Under the pieces are notes generated by a model. It worked only from the letters and a program-made list of their open reading frames with translations, was not told the DNA's origin and searched no databases. This document shows positions 1 through 6,372 of a DNA stretch of 15,243 nucleotides, in pieces; position 1 is the first letter of the stretch, and each line of letters starts with the position of its first letter. This DNA is from an uncultured Muribaculaceae bacterium (GTDB lineage Bacteria; Bacteroidota; Bacteroidia; Bacteroidales; Muribaculaceae). The translations under genes and the position numbers were made by a program. Location: NCBI GenBank assembly GCA_934555895.1, contig CAKTFH010000038.1, forward strand, positions 1 to 15,243, given 5' to 3'.

Positions 1-48
1 AAAACTCGGTTTTCAAAATCCTAAAGATGCGTTCTTCAAACAAATCGC

Positions 49-57
49 TAATTTTGC
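49..57 (+). promoter_or_regulatory. Possible distal -7 box upstream of rpmH (P1)
   Basis: The sequence TAATTTTGC matches the Bacteroidota -7 consensus TAnnTTTG. I see no convincing TTTG-type -33 box about 20 nt upstream, so this is a match to half a promoter only. If used, it would give rpmH a leader of about 130 nt that includes the repeated element at 78-115. Confidence 0.35.
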
Positions 58-77
58 ACTTGCCAGTTGAACCTGCG

Positions 78-115
78 TAAATGAAAGAGCCGTGAGTCTT
101 GAATGCAATTTTCAC
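78..115 (+). repeat. Left copy of a dispersed two-block element
   Basis: The exact 17-mer TAAATGAAAGAGCCGTG (78-94) is followed by 8 unrelated bases and then ATGCAATTTTCAC (103-115). The same 17-mer, the same 8-nt spacing and ATGAATTTTCGC occur on the minus strand at 15184-15148. Both copies lie just upstream of a promoter pointing the same way. Function is unknown; an operator or leader element is possible. Confidence 0.6.
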
Positions 116-122
116 CAAGAAA

Positions 123-154
123 GTTGTTCGTTTCAGAAAAAAGAGTTAAATTTG
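123..154 (+). promoter_or_regulatory. rpmH promoter (P2)
   Basis: TAAATTTG at 147-154 matches the Bacteroidota -7 box TAnnTTTG, and GTTG at 123-126 is a plausible -33 box 20 nt upstream. Transcription would start at about 161, leaving a leader of about 35 nt before the rpmH start. No Shine-Dalgarno sequence is visible, as is usual in this phylum. Confidence 0.65.
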
Positions 155-196
155 CACTCTGAATTGTGAAAAGAAAAACAATAACATCATACCGCA

Positions 197-352
197 ATGA
201 AAAGAACTTTCCAACCTTCTAACAGAAAGAGAGTTAACAAGCACGGCTTCCGTGAAAGAATGTCAACCAAAGACGGCCGTAAGGTTCTTGCCCGCCGTCG
301 TGCCAAAGGTCGTCTGCGCCTTACCGTTTCTTGCTCCATCGCAAGCAAGTAA
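197..352 (+). CDS. rpmH: 50S ribosomal protein L34
   Basis: This 51-residue, very basic protein begins [20 protein letters not shown] and continues with [19 protein letters not shown], which is the universally conserved core of ribosomal protein L34. L34 binds 23S rRNA in the large ribosomal subunit. The family is usually 44-52 residues, so the gene is complete. The C-terminal extension (about residues 42-51, ending SCSIASK) is slightly longer than in proteobacterial L34. The gene has its own promoter (123-154) and a terminator at 437-472, so it appears monocistronic. It is not beside rnpA, which is its usual partner in many other bacteria. The start is fixed by alignment to the conserved MKRT N-terminus. 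Confidence 0.97.
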   Translation: MKRTFQPSNRKRVNKHGFRERMSTKDGRKVLARRRAKGRLRLTVSCSIASK

Positions 353-436
353 TTGGCGAATGATGTAGTGCAGGGATTCGTCTCTCGCGTTCCTCCACAT
401 TCTATTGCATCATCTCTCATCTGAAAAATCCACATT

Positions 437-472
437 GTCCCCATCGGCAATCGCCGGTCGGGGACTTTTTTT
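437..472 (+). terminator. Rho-independent terminator after rpmH
   Basis: GTCCCC (437-442) pairs with GGGGAC (460-465), and an inner CGGC/GCCG stem (445-448 with 453-456) closes on a 4-nt loop. The hairpin is followed by seven T residues at 466-472. It lies 85 nt after the rpmH stop, in the gap before rubrerythrin. Confidence 0.85.
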
Positions 473-581
473 GATGACACCGACTTATAAGTTTTTTGAG
501 CATCAAGCAAACACCTTGCCCTCCTGTTTGTTATTCATGATAGAATATCAATACATACAACTCAGAAAAACATTCTATATT

Positions 582-1172
582 ATGAGTACAATAGCTAAAA
601 GCATCAAGGGCACACGCACTGAAAAAAATCTTGTAGCCTCTTACGTAGCCGAGTCGGGTGCATATTCCCGTTATACATTTTATGCCGCTCAAGCAGATAA
701 AGAAAACTATTTTCCTATTGGAGAAGCATTCCGCAACACTGCATCCAATGAGTTGCGTCATGCTAAGGTATTTTTTAAATTACTTGAAGGCGGTCAGGTT
801 ACAATAACGGCCGATATCGACGCCGGCGTTATCGGCGATACAGCTACCAACCTCCGTATAGCTGCCAACGAGGAAATGAAGGAAGGCGTGGAGATGTACA
901 CAGCCGCTGCGAAAGTGGCCGATGAGGAAGGTTTTACCGAAATCGCCTCACATTTCCGTGCAATCGCAGAAATAGAGTCGCGCCACCGTGCACGTTTTGA
1001 AAAATATCTCGAACAGGTAAATAATGGTACCGTATGGAAACGCGACAAACCCATCAACTGGCAGTGCCTCGTATGCGGATATGTTTATCATGGCACCACT
1101 CCTCCCGAGATTTGCCCCGCATGCGACCATCCTTATCAGCATTATATAGCTCTCGACATGGACGAACTCTGA
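582..1172 (+). CDS. rbr: Rubrerythrin
   Basis: A 196-residue non-haem iron protein that reduces hydrogen peroxide, protecting anaerobes from oxidative stress in the cytoplasm. Residues 1-146 form the ferritin-like four-helix domain with the di-iron ligands: Glu24, the E57-L-R-H60 motif, Glu98 with the EEMKEG helix, and the E132-S-R-H135 motif. Residues 158-196 form a rubredoxin-like domain with the two cysteine pairs C162-x-x-C165 and C178-x-x-C181 that hold the mononuclear iron. Length and domain order match classical rubrerythrin. I chose the ATG at 582 because the longer open frame (from 405) runs through the rpmH terminator and has no conserved sequence. The gene stands alone, with terminators on both sides. 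I could not find a convincing promoter in 473-581, although TTTG at 527-530 could be part of one. Confidence 0.95.
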   Translation: MSTIAKSIKGTRTEKNLVASYVAESGAYSRYTFYAAQADKENYFPIGEAFRNTASNELRHAKVFFKLLEGGQVTITADIDAGVIGDTATNLRIAANEEMKEGVEMYTAAAKVADEEGFTEIASHFRAIAEIESRHRARFEKYLEQVNNGTVWKRDKPINWQCLVCGYVYHGTTPPEICPACDHPYQHYIALDMDEL

Positions 1173-1209
1173 TTTTCATCTATCATTCCGCTAATATATC
1201 TAATTAGAG

Positions 1210-1256
1210 ACTCCCCGATGACCTCAAAGGTCAATATCGGGGAGTGTTCTTTTATT
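1210..1256. terminator. Terminator between convergent rbr and META lipoprotein gene
   Basis: ACTCCCCGAT (1210-1219) pairs perfectly with ATCGGGGAGT (1236-1245). The inner part, GACC-TCAAA-GGTC (1220-1232), adds a second short stem. A T-rich run, TTCTTTTATTT, follows on the plus strand, so it should terminate rbr. It may also work for the convergent gene ending at 1292, but its minus-strand T-tract is poorer. Confidence 0.85.
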
Positions 1257-1291
1257 TGTGCTATCGTGATGCAGACACTGAATTATAAAAC

Positions 1292-2413
1292 TTAGTTCAT
1301 CGGGGCAAGTTTCAGGCGCTCGAGTGTAAGAAGTAGCGTACCGTCAGTACTGTACATATTCATCTTGTTTTTTCCGTCGGGGCGAGCCGATTCCACCTGC
1401 TCCAAAGCTAAAAGAAGTTCAGTTTCCCTCACATTGTTCTCACAGCTCATACGGGTGCATCCGAGATCGGCAAACTGCATTGAATCTACTTTATCGGGGT
1501 CAATGAATATTGTGCCATTGAAAATATTGCAACCCGTATTACCATGAATGCGAAGTTCGTTCACATCTATCGTAATCGAAGCTTCTTCTTTCATCTCTGT
1601 ACCGTTCAGCACTGTTATACGCCATGCTCCATTGGCAAATTCCATATTATGTCGACGAAGCACCATCACGGCACGCCCATCAGCTCCGTTGAGATCAAGA
1701 TATGTCACCGAACCTTCCTGACGCGGGATGTAGCTGCACACCTCGCTAAGAGCTAAATTAATAAGATACTCATAGGGAGCATCCTCGCACATTCTCATGC
1801 TAGTAATCAGGTTAGTAAGACGCAGAGTTCCCTGAGTTTCGGCCACGATGTCGCCGTTAACATAGTTACACCCATTGGAGCCATAGAACCGTTTGGCAGC
1901 AAGATCAAATGTCACATAAGGTCTCTCCTCTCCAGTTACAACATTTCCGGCCACCGAAGAGATTGTCCATTCACCATTGATAGTGAAATCAGACGGCAAA
2001 GTATGTGCAACAATCAAATCAGATGCATCGGCCGATATTTTTCCAGCCTCGGCAACAGACTTTTCTACTTTTTCTTCCTCGGCAACTTCACGGCGTGCCT
2101 CATTGAGTTCCTTTACCGAAACCGAAGCATTTCCCCCGTGTTTGTCCCCTTTCTTTTTCGACTTCACAGCCTTTTTCGAAGAGACATTTGCTGTTTCTTT
2201 TTGCTTTTTAGTGGGTTTCGCCACAGGTGGGGTAAGAGTTTTTCCCTTGTCTGATTTCTCATTTTCAAGATCGGCCTCATCGCTTACGGCAGTATTCTGG
2301 GCGTCAGAACCACGAAGCACAAGTTTCTGCGATTTCTCCAAAAGAGTGCACGACGACATTGTGGCAAGAAGTGCCGCAGTCACACCGCAACGGAATATAT
2401 ATCGTATCCTCAT
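1292..2413 (-). CDS. Lipoprotein with two META/HslJ-like domains
   Basis: A 373-residue predicted lipoprotein. The N-terminus MRIRYIFRCGVTAALLATMS followed by SC gives a basic, hydrophobic signal ending at a lipobox-like Cys22. Residues about 45-125 are a charged, Lys/Glu-rich low-complexity spacer. Two copies of the META domain (HslJ-like; known from heat-shock-linked envelope proteins) follow. Copy 1 spans about residues 142-255, with W149, GSNGCN (178-183) and MRMC (206-209). Copy 2 spans about 258-368, with W264, GNTGCN (291-296) and TRMSC (320-324). The repeated GCN and M-x-C motifs fit the family. Exact function is unknown; an envelope or secretion role is the usual guess. The gene is divergent from the glycosidase operon and convergent with rbr, so it is probably monocistronic. 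Start: the first ATG, directly before the signal peptide. Confidence 0.85.
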   Translation of the reverse strand: MRIRYIFRCGVTAALLATMSSCTLLEKSQKLVLRGSDAQNTAVSDEADLENEKSDKGKTLTPPVAKPTKKQKETANVSSKKAVKSKKKGDKHGGNASVSVKELNEARREVAEEEKVEKSVAEAGKISADASDLIVAHTLPSDFTINGEWTISSVAGNVVTGEERPYVTFDLAAKRFYGSNGCNYVNGDIVAETQGTLRLTNLITSMRMCEDAPYEYLINLALSEVCSYIPRQEGSVTYLDLNGADGRAVMVLRRHNMEFANGAWRITVLNGTEMKEEASITIDVNELRIHGNTGCNIFNGTIFIDPDKVDSMQFADLGCTRMSCENNVRETELLLALEQVESARPDGKNKMNMYSTDGTLLLTLERLKLAPMN

Positions 2414-2447
2414 GTAATATCTGGGGTAATGGTTTGAATTGACTCTA

Positions 2448-2455
2448 CAAATGTA
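2448..2455 (-). promoter_or_regulatory. Candidate -7 box for the META lipoprotein gene
   Basis: Read on the minus strand, this is TACATTTG, a full match to TAnnTTTG, 34 bp upstream of the lipoprotein ATG. The expected -33 region (about 2475-2480) has no TTG, so the promoter is incomplete or weak. It lies back-to-back with the plus-strand promoter at 2479-2508. Confidence 0.5.
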
Positions 2456-2478
2456 GCGAAATTATATGCTTCATGTCG

Positions 2479-2508
2479 ATTGATTGTTGCAATATTTTCT
2501 TAATTTTG
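2479..2508 (+). promoter_or_regulatory. Promoter of the galactan glycosidase operon
   Basis: TAATTTTG at 2501-2508 matches the -7 box, with ATTG at 2479-2482 as a -33-like element 18 nt upstream. A start of transcription near 2515 rules out the upstream in-frame ATG at 2473 and supports the ATG at 2533 for the first gene. No clear operator dyad was seen. Confidence 0.6.
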
Positions 2509-2532
2509 CAAAAAATAAATGTAGAGATTATC

Positions 2533-5154
2533 ATGAAAAAACTGTCGTGCGCCATAAGGCGCACAATGTGCCGCTTTGCACTAATATTTGCATTCGCCAT
2601 ATTTCACACACTGACATTCAACGAATTTACTGCCTCAGCTGCAACCTCTGAAAAGGCTGGGAAAGTATATGTCGATTCGTCGGGACTCTTGCGTATGAGT
2701 TCCGACGATTCAGAAGCCCGATATTATGGCGTTAACTACACAGTACCGTTCGCGCATGCTTATCGCGCTCTTGAAAACCTTGGTGTGGACCGTCATAGTG
2801 CCATTGATCGCGATGTGTATCATCTCAGCCGTCTTGGCCTCAATGCATTCCGTCTTCACCTATGGGATGTGGAGCTTACCGACAGTCTCGGAAACCTTCA
2901 GGACAACGAGCACCTCGAGCTTCTCGACTACCTCATAGAAAGTCTTGAGAACCGTGGCATTGACATCATCCTCACTGCACAGACCAATTTCGGGAACGGT
3001 TATCCGGAACGTAACGAGCCCACCGGCGGCTTCAGTTATCTTTATGACAAATGCGACATGCACGAGAACCCTGAAGCTATCAGTGCACAGAAACGCTATA
3101 TCGATGCACTCTCCCGTCATAAAAATCGCTATACAGGCTTCAGGTATTGCGATGACCCATCGATTATAGCCATGGAAATAAACAACGAACCCTGTCACGA
3201 CACCGACAGCATGCAGGTAACCGACTATATAAACACCATGACACGCACGCTCCGCAACAGCGGATGGGGGAAACCGATACTTTACAATGTAAGCCACAAT
3301 ATACCGCTTGCGCAAGGATATTTCAATGCCAATATCGACGGCACGACCTATCAGTGGTATCCCATCGGACTCGTATCAGGTAAATCACGCCAAGGCAATT
3401 TCCTCCCGTTTGTCGACAATTACCATCTGCCCTACACCAATCTTAAAGGATATAAGGATAAGGTACGAGTAATATATGAATTCGACCCGGCAGATATGCC
3501 CGACAGCTATCTCTATCCGGCTGTTGCACGAACTTTTGCCCGTGAAGGATTCCAGTGGGCCACGCAATTCGCCTACGACCCCGTCGACATGGCATCATAT
3601 AATACCGAATACCAGACACATTTCCTTAATCTCGCATATACTCCGGGAAAAGCTATAGGCATGAAGATAGCACGCAAGGTAATGGACACCACACCTCGTG
3701 GCGCACAGATTCCTAAATATCCCCTTGATACAGTGTTTGGCAATGCATCGGTAAGCTATAGAAAAAACCTTGCCACATGGACATCTCCCGAAGAATATTT
3801 CCATACCAACAGCACCTACACTCCTGTAAAAAATGTGGAGCGTCTGCGTGAGATCGCCGGAGTTGGGAGTTCACCTCTTGTGGACTATAACGGTCTCGGA
3901 GCCTATTTTATTGACCGTATTTCACCCTCGGCATGGCGAGTGGAAATCATGCCCGATGCCCTGCCGACAGTCGACCCCTTCACAACCCCGTCGCTTGAGC
4001 GCGAGGCAGTCATTGCCATATCGGCCACTCACCCTATGACACTCCGCTTGCCCGGATTGAAGAGCGATTTTTCATATCAGTCAGTCACGGAGGCCAATCC
4101 TTTTGGCGGCACTGCTGCCGAAAGCACATTCGCCGTGCGACCGGGCGTTTATCTCGTTGCTAATGACTCCACTGATATTGCATCAATCGACATTAAGGCC
4201 CCATTCGGCAACGGCACAACGACCATCAACGAGTTTGTGGCTCCTCCTATGCCTGATGCTATACCTTTACATGTGAACCATCTGGCAGCTCCTGTTCATC
4301 GTGAAGGAGACGATCTCATAATCACAGCACAGGCATTCGGGCCTGAAATGCCCGACTCGCTGGTCGTATATCCCGATGACATTTCATTCTGGAGAGAAGA
4401 CAACCGCCTTTACACCATGCACCGAATTGCACCTTATTTATATAAAGGGGTGATTCCCGGCGCCGACCTAAAAGGTCGTGATGAATTCCGATACCGCATC
4501 TGTGTATACTCCGGCGATCAAAACCGCACATTCCCCGGTGCAGTCGACGGGGCTCCTCTCGACTGGGACTATGCGGGTGGCGATTACTATATCACACAAA
4601 TCCTCGCGCCGTCTTCGCCTGTGACATTACTTGACGGCGCCTGCGGTATCGAAGGCATCGACATCTCCACAATTCCCGACTATTGGGGAAGGTCAAGCGT
4701 TAAATCCTTAAAAAAATCCCCAATAGCTGCCGACGCTCTGTTAATTTCAACTAAAGAGGAGGATGATACAATCAATACAGTGCTTACATGTTACGTTAAG
4801 GATATAGTCAAAGGAGCATATCCCGCAGGTACCCAAGCTCCCACCACTCTCAAGGTACGCACAGGTACCGTAAAAGGCACAAACGAAATGACAGTTTCAC
4901 TTGTCAATGCCGACGGTATCACATTCGGCAAAACCATCTCGCTCAACCCAGAATCCGTAACAGCAATCCCATTGTCCGATCTTCAGCTACGCCCGACTCT
5001 GCTGTGCCCCGCTCCTTATCCGGTTTTCCTCGGCCGTGAGTTCATGCCGGAAGGATACACCAAACCTCTTGACGCTTCAGATGTCGAACGACTTCAGCTT
5101 GTTTTCCCCTGCCGGGAAACTGAGACCGAGATTATTGGTGTATGGCTCGAGTAA
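2533..5154 (+). CDS. Secreted clan GH-A glycoside hydrolase, possibly GH147 beta-galactosidase
   Basis: An 873-residue secreted enzyme. MKKLSCAIRRTMCRFALIFA, with the hydrophobic stretch continuing to about residue 29 and ending near ASA-A, looks like a signal peptidase I leader, so the protein is probably periplasmic. Residues about 45-390 have the (beta/alpha)8 features of clan GH-A: the strand ending in MEINNEP puts the likely acid/base at Glu219, and VRVIYEFDPAD gives the likely nucleophile Glu316. The remaining ~480 residues look like beta-sandwich accessory domains. The family is uncertain: it resembles annotated GH5-like proteins, but the size and position beside GH53 and GH2 suggest GH147, a Bacteroides exo-beta-galactosidase family linked to pectic galactan. 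First gene of an operon; the next gene starts 48 bp downstream. The open frame extends to an ATG at 2473, but that lies upstream of the promoter. Confidence 0.75.
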   Translation: MKKLSCAIRRTMCRFALIFAFAIFHTLTFNEFTASAATSEKAGKVYVDSSGLLRMSSDDSEARYYGVNYTVPFAHAYRALENLGVDRHSAIDRDVYHLSRLGLNAFRLHLWDVELTDSLGNLQDNEHLELLDYLIESLENRGIDIILTAQTNFGNGYPERNEPTGGFSYLYDKCDMHENPEAISAQKRYIDALSRHKNRYTGFRYCDDPSIIAMEINNEPCHDTDSMQVTDYINTMTRTLRNSGWGKPILYNVSHNIPLAQGYFNANIDGTTYQWYPIGLVSGKSRQGNFLPFVDNYHLPYTNLKGYKDKVRVIYEFDPADMPDSYLYPAVARTFAREGFQWATQFAYDPVDMASYNTEYQTHFLNLAYTPGKAIGMKIARKVMDTTPRGAQIPKYPLDTVFGNASVSYRKNLATWTSPEEYFHTNSTYTPVKNVERLREIAGVGSSPLVDYNGLGAYFIDRISPSAWRVEIMPDALPTVDPFTTPSLEREAVIAISATHPMTLRLPGLKSDFSYQSVTEANPFGGTAAESTFAVRPGVYLVANDSTDIASIDIKAPFGNGTTTINEFVAPPMPDAIPLHVNHLAAPVHREGDDLIITAQAFGPEMPDSLVVYPDDISFWREDNRLYTMHRIAPYLYKGVIPGADLKGRDEFRYRICVYSGDQNRTFPGAVDGAPLDWDYAGGDYYITQILAPSSPVTLLDGACGIEGIDISTIPDYWGRSSVKSLKKSPIAADALLISTKEEDDTINTVLTCYVKDIVKGAYPAGTQAPTTLKVRTGTVKGTNEMTVSLVNADGITFGKTISLNPESVTAIPLSDLQLRPTLLCPAPYPVFLGREFMPEGYTKPLDASDVERLQLVFPCRETETEIIGVWLE

Positions 5155-5202
5155 TCCTTACATACTATAAATCAGAATCTATACAAATCAATTCATTAAA
5201 AT

Positions 5203-6336
5203 ATGTCATATAAATTTTTAAGCGCACTTGCTTTATGCGCAGTCTGCTTTTCAGCTCCTCTGACACTCAGCTCTTGCGGAAACGATGACCCCACTCCCCC
5301 TTCCGGCAACAACAGCGGAAATAACGAAGGCAACAATGGCGGTGACAACAATGACAACGGAAACAACAACGAGGAAACCGTGGTCTTCGCAAAAGGCGCC
5401 GATGTGAGCTGGCTCACCGAAATCGAGGAAAAAGGCTTTAAATATTACGACAAAGACGGTAAGGAAATAGAGTGCATGCGGCTCCTTCGCGATGAATGCG
5501 GCATGAACTCCATCCGTCTTCGCGTATGGGTTAACCCTGAAAATAAATGGAACACCATCGACGATGTGATGGTGAAAGCCCGTCGCGCCAACGCTCTCGG
5601 CATGCGGCTCATGATTGACTTTCATCTTTCAAACACTTGGGCTGACCCCGGTAAACAGTTTGTTCCCGCTGCATGGGAAAACAAAAACCCCGAACAGATG
5701 GCCCAGGCTATCAAAGACCATATCACCGACATGCTGTCGCGCCTCAAAAAAGAGAATATCACCCCTGAATGGGTACAGGTCGGCAATGAGACCACCAACG
5801 GCATGCTTTGGGAAAGCGGCAAAGTGGCCGGTTCGAAAGTCAATGAGTTTGTGCGTTACTTCAATGCCGGTTACGATGCTGTAAAAAATTTATTCCCTAA
5901 AGCGAAAGTGGTGCTCCATATCGATAACGGCTGGGACCAGAGTCTTTACAACTGGTTCTTCAATCTGATGAGAGCCAACAAATGCAACTATGACCTCATA
6001 GGCATGTCGCTTTATCCTGAAATCGAGTCAGGTTCTGGCAGCAACTGGACTGTCGGCACCGATGTCGGCAAGGTGAACACCTGCATGGCCAACATCAGGG
6101 CATTAAACTCTCGTTTCGGCAAACCCGTAATCATCAGCGAAATCGGATTCCACTACACCAATGATGCCGGTGCAAAAAATGCCATTACAACAATCCTGGA
6201 TACATTCCGTGGCGACAACCGTCTGCACGGCATCTTCTGGTGGGAGCCCGAGACTCCGGTAGAGTTCAACGACTATCCCAAGGGAGCATTCGTCAACGGG
6301 CGCCCAACCATCGCTCTCGACCCTTTTAAAAACTGA
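5203..6336 (+). CDS. GH53 endo-beta-1,4-galactanase, surface lipoprotein
   Basis: A 377-residue arabinogalactan endo-beta-1,4-galactanase, which cuts internal beta-1,4 links of pectic galactan. Residues 1-24 are a lipoprotein signal with lipobox TLSSC (Cys25). Asp28-Asp29 just after the cysteine resemble the acidic export signal of Bacteroidota surface lipoproteins, so outer-surface display is inferred. Residues about 30-58 are an Asn/Gly/Asp/Glu-rich flexible linker. The GH53 catalytic barrel fills 60-377: FAKGADVSWL at the start, SIRLRVWVNP (103-112), the acid/base Glu196 in WVQVGNET, and the nucleophile Glu313 in IISEIGF. Barrel length matches single-domain GH53 enzymes. It is the middle gene of the operon; its substrate defines the probable target of the whole cluster. 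No SusC/SusD pair is nearby. Confidence 0.93.
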   Translation: MSYKFLSALALCAVCFSAPLTLSSCGNDDPTPPSGNNSGNNEGNNGGDNNDNGNNNEETVVFAKGADVSWLTEIEEKGFKYYDKDGKEIECMRLLRDECGMNSIRLRVWVNPENKWNTIDDVMVKARRANALGMRLMIDFHLSNTWADPGKQFVPAAWENKNPEQMAQAIKDHITDMLSRLKKENITPEWVQVGNETTNGMLWESGKVAGSKVNEFVRYFNAGYDAVKNLFPKAKVVLHIDNGWDQSLYNWFFNLMRANKCNYDLIGMSLYPEIESGSGSNWTVGTDVGKVNTCMANIRALNSRFGKPVIISEIGFHYTNDAGAKNAITTILDTFRGDNRLHGIFWWEPETPVEFNDYPKGAFVNGRPTIALDPFKN

Positions 6337-6372
6337 ATACCATCAAATCCATAATAACCGAAAACTGACAAC

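Noticed and set aside
405..581. Long N-terminal extension of rubrerythrin
   Set aside because: The extension crosses the rpmH terminator hairpin and has no family similarity; the conserved rubrerythrin N-terminus begins at 582.
1977..2417. 146-codon plus-strand open frame opposite the Lys-rich part of the META lipoprotein
   Set aside because: Its Phe/Ser-rich sequence is just the complement of Lys/Glu codons. The minus-strand frame has a signal peptide and two META domains.
2473..2532. 20-residue N-terminal extension of the clan GH-A enzyme
   Set aside because: The ATG at 2473 is upstream of the -7 box at 2501-2508, and the signal peptide begins at the ATG at 2533.
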